From a bacterium (GTDB taxonomy: Bacteria; Auribacterota; Tritonobacteria; UBA1439): a stretch of DNA of 64,000 bases. The notes under the pieces were generated by a model, which worked only from the letters and a program-made list of their open reading frames with translations, was not told the DNA's origin and ran no database searches. The position numbers and the translations under genes are program-made. Shown here one piece after another: positions 55,676 to 63,092 of the stretch. The stretch is taken from contig JAQUPF010000008.1 in the NCBI GenBank assembly GCA_028716845.1, positions 1 through 64,000 of the forward strand, written 5' to 3'. How positions within the stretch are numbered: position 1 is the first letter of the stretch; the number at the start of each line of letters is the position of its first letter.

Positions 55676-57503
55676 AGGCGAGCCCCATCGTGAAGGCGGT
55701 GCCCGGCATGGGGTAGCCGGACACGTACTGGTACTCCTGGTTCAGCATGTTCTCCATGGCGAAGTAGATCTCCCCCCCGGCCGGCCAGCCCTCCTTCCCG
55801 ACCTCGCAGGCGATCTTCCCGTTCAGGAGGAGGTACGAAGAGAGCCGATCCTGCTCGTCATCCTGTCCGAAGCGGTGGTCGGCGTACTCCCCGTCGAGGG
55901 ACAGCCGCAGTTTCCAGAGGCGGTAGAGGATTCCCGAGTTGATCCTCGCGCCGGGGTTGCCCTGCGTCTGGTTGTCCGGGTCCAGTCCGGTCGCCGCGAC
56001 GTAGAGGTCGAGGTTGTCGACGGGCGTCCAGGTGCCGCTCAGCTCCAACCCCTTGTGCGTGAAGGTGCCGATGTTCCGCACCCGCTGCAGGGGAAAGACG
56101 CCGGTGGTGCGGATGAGGTCCGAGCCGCGGTCGATGAAGGCGGCGAGATTGAGCCTGACCCGTTCGCCGACCCCCTGGGAGATCCCCGTTTCGTAATGCC
56201 AGACCGTCTCCGGATCAAGGTCGCGGCTCGCGCCGGGGAAGATGACGAGCTGCGCGATCGCGGGCAGGTTGTAGCCCCGCGCGACGGTGCCGTAGAGGGT
56301 CGTCCGGTCGAGTACCCGGTAGTGCATGCCGAACTGCGGTGCCCACTGCCAGCCGAACTCGGGGCTGTAGTTCATCCTGATGCCCGCCGAGGGCGTGACC
56401 GTGTCGCGGAACGTGTGCCGGACCTGGACGTAGGGGGCCGTCGTCGTGATGAAGTCGGTGAAGTTCTTCGCGGGGTTCACGAAATGCCCCCCGTACCGCT
56501 CGAGCGTGAATCCGAGCGTGCACTCGCCGTCCTCCCAGAGCTTGAACGTCTGGGGCACGTCGAGGCCGTAGCTCTCGTACCTCGTGTGCGATCCCGGTGC
56601 GCCGCTCATCCTGATGTGGCCGAAGTCGCTGTAGAAGTTCGCCCTGCCGTGGACCCTGTCGAAGGAGTTCTCGATCGACGTGTTGAAGCCGTGCTCCCAT
56701 ATGCTCCCCTTCGTCCTGAAGGGGGCATGGGTCGGGCCGGGATTCTCCCAGCGGCTCCGGTAATGCATCCACCCGCCGGTGAGTCTGAACTCGTCGTTCA
56801 GGCGGTAGCGCGATCTTCCGAAGTAGTTGTGCACCCAGTTCCCCGTGTGCCGGCGGTGCCCCTCGGTCTTGAAGAAGCCGCCCGACCCGAGGAGGTCGAA
56901 CGGGCCCTCCTTGAAGGTGAGATGCCCCGTGTGCTCCTGGGTGCGGAAGGTGCCGAACGAGCTCTCACCCCTGCCGTGGATGCCGTCCTCCGGCTCTCTG
57001 GGGACGATGTTGATCACGCCTCCGAAGGCGCCGTTCCCGTGCAGGACGGAAGAGGCCCCCTTGATGATGTCCACCCTGTCGGCCCAGTTCAGCATGAGCG
57101 AATCGGCCAGCGGATGCGCGAACATCCCCTGCTGCTGCGGCATGCCGTCCAGCATGACGCGTATCCCCGTCTGGGGCGCGCCGCCGATCCCGCGGATGAA
57201 CAGGCCGGCGGTGGCGTCCGTCCCGCCCCCGTAGGCCCTCGCGCCGTGCTTGATGGCGTACACGCCGGGCACCTGCGAGACGATGTCGTAGAGACCCCGC
57301 GCGGATGACGCCTCGATCACCTCGCCCGGGATGACGCTCACGTGCTCGCCGTCCTTCCTGACCTCGTCCCTGTACCATCGGGGCTCCGCGACGACGACCT
57401 CCGCGAGCTCGGCCACGTCATCCGCCGCCGCTTCGTCTCCCTGCGGGAAGGCCGGCCCCCCGGCCAGCAGCGAGGCGGCGACGAGCAGATGGCACATTCT
57501 CAT
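55665..57503 (-). CDS. TonB-dependent outer-membrane receptor
   Basis: A 612-residue receptor: signal peptide, TonB box EVVVAEPRW, plug domain (GEVIEASSARGLYDIVSQVPGVYAI, GLFIRGIGGAPQTGIRVMLDGMP, VDIIKGASSVLHGNGAFGGVINIV) and a 22-strand-type barrel ending AFTMGLAFDF with terminal Phe. It overlaps the tonB stop by 4 bp and the binding-protein start by 11 bp, so it is the outer-membrane partner of the following ABC importer. Ligand unknown; His-rich stretch EGHRRHTGNWVHNYFG may matter. GGAGGAAGG precedes ATG 57503. Confidence 0.9.
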   Translation of the reverse strand: MRMCHLLVAASLLAGGPAFPQGDEAAADDVAELAEVVVAEPRWYRDEVRKDGEHVSVIPGEVIEASSARGLYDIVSQVPGVYAIKHGARAYGGGTDATAGLFIRGIGGAPQTGIRVMLDGMPQQQGMFAHPLADSLMLNWADRVDIIKGASSVLHGNGAFGGVINIVPREPEDGIHGRGESSFGTFRTQEHTGHLTFKEGPFDLLGSGGFFKTEGHRRHTGNWVHNYFGRSRYRLNDEFRLTGGWMHYRSRWENPGPTHAPFRTKGSIWEHGFNTSIENSFDRVHGRANFYSDFGHIRMSGAPGSHTRYESYGLDVPQTFKLWEDGECTLGFTLERYGGHFVNPAKNFTDFITTTAPYVQVRHTFRDTVTPSAGIRMNYSPEFGWQWAPQFGMHYRVLDRTTLYGTVARGYNLPAIAQLVIFPGASRDLDPETVWHYETGISQGVGERVRLNLAAFIDRGSDLIRTTGVFPLQRVRNIGTFTHKGLELSGTWTPVDNLDLYVAATGLDPDNQTQGNPGARINSGILYRLWKLRLSLDGEYADHRFGQDDEQDRLSSYLLLNGKIACEVGKEGWPAGGEIYFAMENMLNQEYQYVSGYPMPGTAFTMGLAFDF

Positions 57504-58231
57504 GGATCGGCCTTCCTCCTTCCCTTCCGCGCCGCCATTTCAAACGAGATGGGGATCCGGATCTCCCAGAACTCCCTCCCCGTCTCATCCGGTATCCGGG
57601 GGAACGGGGCGGCGCGCCTGACGGTCGCCTCGGCCTCCCAGTCCAGCACCTTGGAGAACGAACTCCGCACCAGGCGCACGCCGGTCACGTTCCCGTCGCG
57701 TGCCAGGCGGAACCGCACGACGGCGCTCCCCTCGGCTCCCTCGAGGCGCGCCTCCGCCGGATAACGCTTCGCCCGCTCGATGCGCTCGCGCACGAGCGCC
57801 AGGTAGCCGCGCTCGCCCGCGCTGTCGCGCTCGGACCTCCCCGAGGCGCCGGCGGAGGGGATCGAGGCGCGGGCGGCCTCCCCGGCCGCCTCCCGTTTCG
57901 GTTCGCCGCCGGGGGCCTCCACCGGCCGGCCTCGGGGCGGCCTCGGCTGTCGCCGCGTGCGCCCCTCCTCCGCCCGCTCCCGATGCTCCCGCCGGGGTGC
58001 GCCTCCCGCGGATCCCGCCGCCGCGCTGCCCGGCTCAATCGGCGCATTTGACCCGTCCACCGGGCACAGGCCGGTCGTGGAGCCCATCCTGACCGTCAGG
58101 GCGTCGCCGGCCCCCGGCGGGACGGCGGCGGGGCGCCCGTTCCCCGCGATCGACAGGGCGGCGCAGTGGACGCCCAGCGACAGGAGGAAGGCCGCCCGGA
58201 GCATCCCGTCCCGCCAGAACACCTCTTTCAT
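57500..58231 (-). CDS. tonB: TonB-family energy transducer
   Basis: A 243-residue protein with a membrane helix near the N-terminus (LRAAFLLSLGVHCAALSIA, with the conserved SxxxH-like pattern), a Pro/Arg/Glu-rich periplasmic spacer, and a C-terminal TonB domain (YLALVRERIERAKRYPAEARLEGAEGSAVVRFRLARDGNVTGVRLVRSS). It links ExbB/ExbD to the receptor encoded just downstream. ATG 58231 overlaps exbD by 4 bp. Confidence 0.88.
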   Translation of the reverse strand: MKEVFWRDGMLRAAFLLSLGVHCAALSIAGNGRPAAVPPGAGDALTVRMGSTTGLCPVDGSNAPIEPGSAAAGSAGGAPRREHRERAEEGRTRRQPRPPRGRPVEAPGGEPKREAAGEAARASIPSAGASGRSERDSAGERGYLALVRERIERAKRYPAEARLEGAEGSAVVRFRLARDGNVTGVRLVRSSFSKVLDWEAEATVRRAAPFPRIPDETGREFWEIRIPISFEMAARKGRRKADP

Positions 58232-58656
58232 TCCGTTTCCCCGACGGCCGTCGTCATGGTCTCTATCGAGATCTCCCGCATGCCGCATTCCTTCACGATG
58301 TCCATGACCGCCACGAGCGTTTCGAGCCGTACCCGCCGGTCGGCCTCCACGACGACCGCCCGTTCGGGTTCCCGCGGCGGCATCGCGAGGAGCGCCGTCC
58401 TGATGGCTTCCGGATCGGCCCTCCTGCCGTCCAGGAGGAGCGTGCCGTCGCGCTCGACGGTTATCACCGTCCCCTCCCGCTCCCCGGACGATGCCGCCCG
58501 CGCGTCGGGGAGATCCACCCTGAAGAAGCCGCGCTCCACAAAGGATGAGGTCAGCAGGAAGAAGATCAGGAGCAGGAAGACGCAGTCGATGAGCGGCGCC
58601 AGGTTGAACAGCATCGGCTCCTCTTTGCCCCTGCCCGGATCAAGTTCGATTTCCAT
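58228..58656 (-). CDS. exbD: ExbD/TolR-family biopolymer transport protein
   Basis: A 142-residue protein with one membrane helix NLAPLIDCVFLLLIFFLLTSSFV, including the essential Asp (PLIDCVF), and a periplasmic C-terminal domain with DGTLLLDGRRADPEAIRTALLA. It uses the proton gradient with ExbB. Overlaps exbB by 17 bp. Confidence 0.92.
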   Translation of the reverse strand: MEIELDPGRGKEEPMLFNLAPLIDCVFLLLIFFLLTSSFVERGFFRVDLPDARAASSGEREGTVITVERDGTLLLDGRRADPEAIRTALLAMPPREPERAVVVEADRRVRLETLVAVMDIVKECGMREISIETMTTAVGETE

Positions 58657-59263
58657 GCGTGCGCTCGGCGTAGGCGGAGAGGATGTTCTCGGCGAAATCC
58701 TTCGCGGCCGTCAGATGCCGCGCCTGGAGCGATTCAAGCCAGTGGAAGGCGATCAGGGAGGGTATCGCGATGATGAGGCCGAAGGCCGTCGTCAGGAGCG
58801 CCTCCCAGATGCCGCCCGCCAGGACGGAGGCGTTCACCCTGCCGCCGAGCTCCTGGATCCTCATGAAGGCCTGGATCATGCCCATGATCGTCCCCATGAG
58901 GCCGAGGAGCGGCGCCGTATGGGCGATGATGCCGAGCGCCCTGATGCCCCGCCCCGTCACGCGGTCGAACGCGATGAGGTACGTCTTGAGGCGGCGTTTC
59001 ATCTCCCCGGCGCCCCGGGGGGCGGCCGCCGCGCATATGCCGGCGATATCCGAATACGGGTACGGGACCTCCCCGCCGGCGCCCGCGTCCGCCGGCGGCC
59101 GGCCGTCGTACGCGCGCCGCAGCAGCCCGTCCCTGTCGAAGCGCTCGGCCCTCGCGAGCATGGAGAAGCGGCAGGTCCGCTCGATGATGATGGTCAGGGC
59201 GAGGAGCGAGAAGCCGAGGAGCGGGACCATGACCCACCCCCCCTTCGCGATCAGTCCCATCAT
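58640..59263 (-). CDS. exbB: ExbB/MotA/TolQ-family proton channel
   Basis: A 207-residue protein with three membrane helices: WVMVPLLGFSLLALTIIIERTC, TAPLLGLMGTIMGMIQAF (the MotA/ExbB signature) and GIWEALLTTAFGLIIAIPSLIAFHWL. ATG 59263 has GGGAGGG eight bases upstream; the frame is open nine codons further. First gene of the eight-gene uptake operon. Confidence 0.92.
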   Translation of the reverse strand: MMGLIAKGGWVMVPLLGFSLLALTIIIERTCRFSMLARAERFDRDGLLRRAYDGRPPADAGAGGEVPYPYSDIAGICAAAAPRGAGEMKRRLKTYLIAFDRVTGRGIRALGIIAHTAPLLGLMGTIMGMIQAFMRIQELGGRVNASVLAGGIWEALLTTAFGLIIAIPSLIAFHWLESLQARHLTAAKDFAENILSAYAERTHGNRT

Positions 59264-59310
59264 GCGCCGGCCCTCCCGCGGATGCGCCACGTAGTGCCAC
59301 GTTTCTCAAA

Positions 59311-59338
59311 ATTGTAGCACGGAGACCGCGCCTGTCAA
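59311..59338 (-). promoter_or_regulatory. Promoter of the exbB-to-methyltransferase operon
   Basis: Reverse strand TTGACA (59338-59333) and TACAAT (59316-59311), spacing 16 bp. Two copies of ACGTGGC lie just downstream (about 59281-59301), in direct repeat, and could be a regulator site. Confidence 0.7.
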
Positions 59339-59429
59339 CGGGAATTGTGGGGGATCACGGCGGGGCGGTCACCGGGACCCGGCGGGCACCGCGCCATCCC
59401 GCCGCGCCGGCCGGGAGCGGGGGGGGCCG

Positions 59430-59447
59430 CTCCTCCGCGCGGAGGAG
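59430..59447 (-). terminator. Hairpin after ygeW
   Basis: CTCCTCCGC meets its exact complement GCGGAGGAG with no loop, one base after the ygeW stop codon. GC-rich with no U-run, so only a possible terminator or 3'-end stabiliser. Confidence 0.4.
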
Positions 59448-59448
59448 G

Positions 59449-60648
59449 CTACAGCGCCCGCTGCCTCTTCCGGCGGTAGAAGCCGTCGATGAGCGAGATG
59501 GGATCGCGGAAACAGCAGAGGATGATCATGGCGGCGATGATGAATGGCTTGTGCCGGGCCTCCCTGTAGGTCTCGAGGCGGTACCGGTCGAAGATCTGCC
59601 GGCTGACCTCTCCCGCCTCGCAGTTCACCCCCTGCACGTCCGCCGGGAGACAGTGCATGTAGAGCGCGCTGCCGTTCCTCGTCAAGGCGATCTTCTCCTC
59701 GTCGCAGTGCCAGTCCCTGTGCCGGGCGTTCTCGTCGAGGCATTCCCGCTCGATATCGCCGAGCCCCGTCAGGTCGCCGCGTTTCAGCAGTTCCGCGCGG
59801 CGCTCCATCACACGGTAGGAAGCCCAGCTCTTGGGATAGACCGCGTCGGCGTCGCGAAATGCCTCACGCATGTCGTGGAGGACCCGAAACGAGCCGCCGG
59901 AATCCGCCGCGAATCGCGCCGCCTTTGCGGTCACGTCGGGGGAGAGATCGTACCCCTGCGGATGCGCCAGCACCACGTCCATTCCGAACCGGCTCATGAG
60001 GGCGACCACCCCCTGGGGGACGGAGAGCGGCTTGCCGTAGCTCGGAGAATAGGCCCAGCTCATCACGATCCGCTTCCCCCGGAGGCGCTCGATCCCCCCG
60101 AAGAATCGCTTCAGATGGAGCAGATCGGAGAGCGTCTGCGTCGGGTGATCAAGATCGCACTGCAGGTTGATGACCGCGGGCCGGTGGTTGAGGATGCCCC
60201 CGGCGAAGCCGTCGCCGAGGGCCGCCGCCACCTCCCGCATGAACGCATGGCCTCTCCCGAAGAACATGTCATCGCGTATCCCGATCACCTCGCTGAGGAA
60301 GGAGATCATATTGGCGGTTTCCCTCGTCGTCTCGCCGTGGGCAATTTGCGACTTCTGCTCATCCACCTCCTGGTGGGCGAGGCCGAGCATGTCACAGGCC
60401 GAGGAGAACGCGAGCCTGGTCCGCGTCGACTTGTCGCGAAAGAGCGAGACTGCAAGCCCGGTTTCGAAGGCCCTCAGGGAGACATTGTCGCGGTACAACT
60501 CCTGCAGGATCTCCGCCAGGATGAGCGTGCCGACGATATCGTCGTCGTTCTTGTCCCAGCTCAGGAGGAAGTCCCTCCGGAACAGTGCGAAATTGCGCCG
60601 CTTTAAATCCTCGAGCTTCGTTTCGATCCTATCCAACAGTGCGTACAT
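59449..60648 (-). CDS. ygeW: YgeW-type (knotted) carbamoyltransferase
   Basis: A 399-residue member of the aspartate/ornithine carbamoyltransferase fold. FRDKSTRTRLAFSSACDMLG is the carbamoyl-phosphate site (S-T-R-T-R); NLQCDLDHPTQTLSDLLHLKRFFGG is the second conserved block (HPTQ); ALYMHCLPADVQGVNCEAGEV is the HCLP segment. MSWAYSPSYGKPLSVPQGV is specific to YgeW. The true substrate of YgeW is not settled; the E. coli gene sits in the anaerobic purine/uric-acid degradation region with ygeY. Its start overlaps the ygeY end by 20 bp. Confidence 0.9.
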   Translation of the reverse strand: MYALLDRIETKLEDLKRRNFALFRRDFLLSWDKNDDDIVGTLILAEILQELYRDNVSLRAFETGLAVSLFRDKSTRTRLAFSSACDMLGLAHQEVDEQKSQIAHGETTRETANMISFLSEVIGIRDDMFFGRGHAFMREVAAALGDGFAGGILNHRPAVINLQCDLDHPTQTLSDLLHLKRFFGGIERLRGKRIVMSWAYSPSYGKPLSVPQGVVALMSRFGMDVVLAHPQGYDLSPDVTAKAARFAADSGGSFRVLHDMREAFRDADAVYPKSWASYRVMERRAELLKRGDLTGLGDIERECLDENARHRDWHCDEEKIALTRNGSALYMHCLPADVQGVNCEAGEVSRQIFDRYRLETYREARHKPFIIAAMIILCCFRDPISLIDGFYRRKRQRAL

Positions 60649-61864
60649 GCATCCTCCCCCCTTCCATTACTCGCACGTAGTTCCGGGGGAACAGCGCGTA
60701 CCAGGCAGCCGCGGTTGGCAGCTGCTCCGCGCGCACGTGTTCCGCAATCGAGTGAGCGTATCGTTCCTCCCCCGGCCCGAAGCCGACGGTGGGAATGCCG
60801 AACATCCCCATGGTGGCGACGCCGTTCGTGGAGAAGATCCACCGCCCGACGGTCGGCGCGCGGCCGGTGAGCCGCCGGGAGGTGTCCACCGCCGCCCGGA
60901 GCAGCGGGTGGGTCCGGGGCAGAAGCCAGGCGGGGAAAGCGCGCTCGGTCCGGTACACGGACCCGCGGTAGCTCGGGAGATCGTAGGTGAGGACCTCCGC
61001 GACCGCCGCCACGCCGCTCCGGCTGACGGCCTCGCGGACCTCGCGGAGCGCCGAGCGCCTGTCCTCTCCGAGCGTGAGCCGCCGATCCAGATGGATGCTG
61101 CATAAGTCCGGGACGGCACAGAGCGACGGCGATTCGCATTTGATGTCCGTGACCGCCACCGTCCCCCTGCCGAGAAACCGATCGCAACGGAGCGTTCGGT
61201 TCAGCCGCTCGATCTCCCGCACCACCCGGCCCATCGCGTAGATTGCGTTCCGTCCCCGCTCGGGGGCGGAGGCATGCGCCGCCCTGCCCGCCGCGGTGAC
61301 ACGAATCTCCATCCTCCCGCGGTGGCCCCGGTAGACGCCGAGATTCGTCGGCTCCGTGATCACCACGCACTCGGGTCTGAGGCCGTCCTCGCGGATGATG
61401 TACTGCCAGCAGAGGCCGTCGCAATCCTCCTCCTGGACGCTCCCCACGACGTAGAGGGTGAAATCGCCCCACAGGCCGAGCTCCCTGATCAGGCGCGCGC
61501 CGTATACCAGCGACGCCATCCCGGCCTTCTGATCCACCGCGCCGCGACCGTAGATCCTGCCCCCGCGGATCGCCCCCTCGTACGGATCGCACCGCCAGGA
61601 GGCGCGGTGGCCAACGCCGACGGTATCTACGTGCGCGTCCATCGCGATGATCCGTTTCCCGCCCCCCATCCTGCCGAGCAGATTCCCCATCCCGTCCACC
61701 TTGACGGAATCGAAACCCGCGTCCCGCATCTCCCCGCCGATCCGCTCGATCACCTTTCCCTCGGCGCGGCTCTCGCTGGGAATCGAAATCAGATCGCGAA
61801 GAAACGAGACCATCCGCCGCCTGTAGCCCCTGGCCCTCCGCATCACCGCTGCATGCACCGTCAT
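60629..61864 (-). CDS. ygeY: YgeY-type M20 hydrolase
   Basis: A 411-residue M20-fold metallohydrolase that follows the YgeY pattern closely: FLRDLISIPSESRAEGKVIERI, MDAHVDTVGVGHRASWRCDPYEG, GRGAVDQKAGMASLVYGA, VGSVQEEDCDGLCWQYIIRE, TEPTNLGVYRGHRGRMEIRVTAAGRAAHASAPERG and WIFSTNGVATMGMFGIPTVGFGPG. The family is tied by context to selenium-dependent purine hydroxylases. I chose ATG 61864 because it gives the family's N-terminal length; ATG 61873 is possible. It probably cleaves an N-acyl or ureido intermediate. Confidence 0.9.
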   Translation of the reverse strand: MTVHAAVMRRARGYRRRMVSFLRDLISIPSESRAEGKVIERIGGEMRDAGFDSVKVDGMGNLLGRMGGGKRIIAMDAHVDTVGVGHRASWRCDPYEGAIRGGRIYGRGAVDQKAGMASLVYGARLIRELGLWGDFTLYVVGSVQEEDCDGLCWQYIIREDGLRPECVVITEPTNLGVYRGHRGRMEIRVTAAGRAAHASAPERGRNAIYAMGRVVREIERLNRTLRCDRFLGRGTVAVTDIKCESPSLCAVPDLCSIHLDRRLTLGEDRRSALREVREAVSRSGVAAVAEVLTYDLPSYRGSVYRTERAFPAWLLPRTHPLLRAAVDTSRRLTGRAPTVGRWIFSTNGVATMGMFGIPTVGFGPGEERYAHSIAEHVRAEQLPTAAAWYALFPRNYVRVMEGGRMHVRTVG

Positions 61865-61979
61865 TCCTCCCATGTCGTCCCGGACAGCCGGCCCACCGGC
61901 CATGGGGAAGACCACCCTCCCGGTGCGGGGACAGGGGCGATATCAACCGGTCCGCCCTGATAATGCCGGGATGCGGCGT

Positions 61980-63092
61980 TCACGCCCCCGGCACCTCTAG
62001 GCCGTGTGCCGCACGGCGTCCCGCGCCGATCCTCTCCAACAGCACGTCCCGCACAAACCGCTCGACGGCCTTGCCGTCGGTGGCGTCCACGCATTCCTCC
62101 GGCAGGTACTTCCTGCACCTGAGCGCTATTCCCCTGAAACTCCTCAACCAGGAGAAGGCGAAGACGAGGGGGACCCCGACTCCCCACCGGGAGAGCAGTT
62201 CCCGCGCGCCGATGGCGCTCACCGCGTCGCCTGCCACGACGATCAGGATCCGCACGGCCCGCATGAGCGCCGATGCCCGCAAGATGGCGTCGTTGTTCCC
62301 CCATATGAAGTCGCCCCCCATCTCGCCGACGATGACATCCGGCCGGTCGCGAAAGACGGACCGATACACCACGTTCTCGAGAGCGGGGAGCAAGGTCCCG
62401 GCCCCGCATCCGTAGGTATTGCTAAGGCCCGCCTCGATGAAGGAGTGGGAATGCCGCGCCCCCGCCTCCATGTGGGTCATTGCGTCCGCCCTGCTCCCGG
62501 TACCGCTCACTACGACCGAACAGACAGCGAGGGCATACCGATGGGACAGTATGCGGATGATTTGCGAGGCTAGCGTAGTCTTCCCGATGTCGGCGGAGGT
62601 TCCCGCGACGAGGACGATCGGCGGGAGCGGCACCGCCGGAACGCGCGCCGGCGCGAATTCGGACATGTTCAGCACACCGCCGTCGTGCCGCAGGACCCCC
62701 TCCACATCGAGGAGCACCGGCGCCGCAAGGCGCGCGGGGCAATACACCGCCTCACCGATGATCCCCCCCTCGGAAAGGAGATGGAGTCTCCTCCCGCGGT
62801 GCACCATCCCGCGCGGCAGGCATCCCACATAGTGCGTCGTCGACTGCCGCAGCCCCGCGACCCCCGCCAGCAGGTCGTCGGGGTAGAGGTGGACGCCCCT
62901 CCCCCGCACATCCTGCATCAGGAGCTCCCGGTAGCCGTTCTCGACGGAGACCCTCGCCAGGATGACGTCCCCCTCCCTGACCGGCAGCGGGCCCGCATCA
63001 ACCGAGAGCCCCTCCCCGATCGTCTCGAACGGGATGATGCCCAGGACCGAACCGATCGTCACGTCCCGCAGCGCCGTCATCCGTGCATGCAT
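61980..63092 (-). CDS. P-loop NTPase-domain protein of unknown function
   Basis: A 370-residue protein that I do not recognise. Residues 1-150 form a beta-rich domain (GIIPFETIGEGLSVDAGPLPV, REGDVILARVSVENGYRELL, VEGVLRHDGG). A P-loop follows: VLVAGTSADIGKTTLASQI with Walker A at 164-173, close in form to dethiobiotin-synthetase/CobQ-type NTPases, then SVVVSGTGSRADAMTHMEAGARHSHSFIEAGLSNTYGCGAG and DVIVGEMGGDFIWGNNDAIL as a likely Walker B. ATG 63092 has GGAGGAGG before it. It overlaps the upstream PEP-utilising enzyme by 16 bp, and ygeY follows after 115 bp. Confidence 0.6.
   Translation of the reverse strand: MHARMTALRDVTIGSVLGIIPFETIGEGLSVDAGPLPVREGDVILARVSVENGYRELLMQDVRGRGVHLYPDDLLAGVAGLRQSTTHYVGCLPRGMVHRGRRLHLLSEGGIIGEAVYCPARLAAPVLLDVEGVLRHDGGVLNMSEFAPARVPAVPLPPIVLVAGTSADIGKTTLASQIIRILSHRYALAVCSVVVSGTGSRADAMTHMEAGARHSHSFIEAGLSNTYGCGAGTLLPALENVVYRSVFRDRPDVIVGEMGGDFIWGNNDAILRASALMRAVRILIVVAGDAVSAIGARELLSRWGVGVPLVFAFSWLRSFRGIALRCRKYLPEECVDATDGKAVERFVRDVLLERIGAGRRAAHGLEVPGA

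Noticed and set aside
55665-57503. Assignment of the TonB-dependent receptor as BtuB
   Set aside because: It is plausible because a B12 riboswitch exists in the window, but this operon has no riboswitch and is tied to a TroA-like, not BtuF-like, binding protein.
59341-59448. Small reading frames between exbB promoter and ygeW
   Set aside because: They are short, overlap GC-rich low-complexity sequence and lack ribosome sites.
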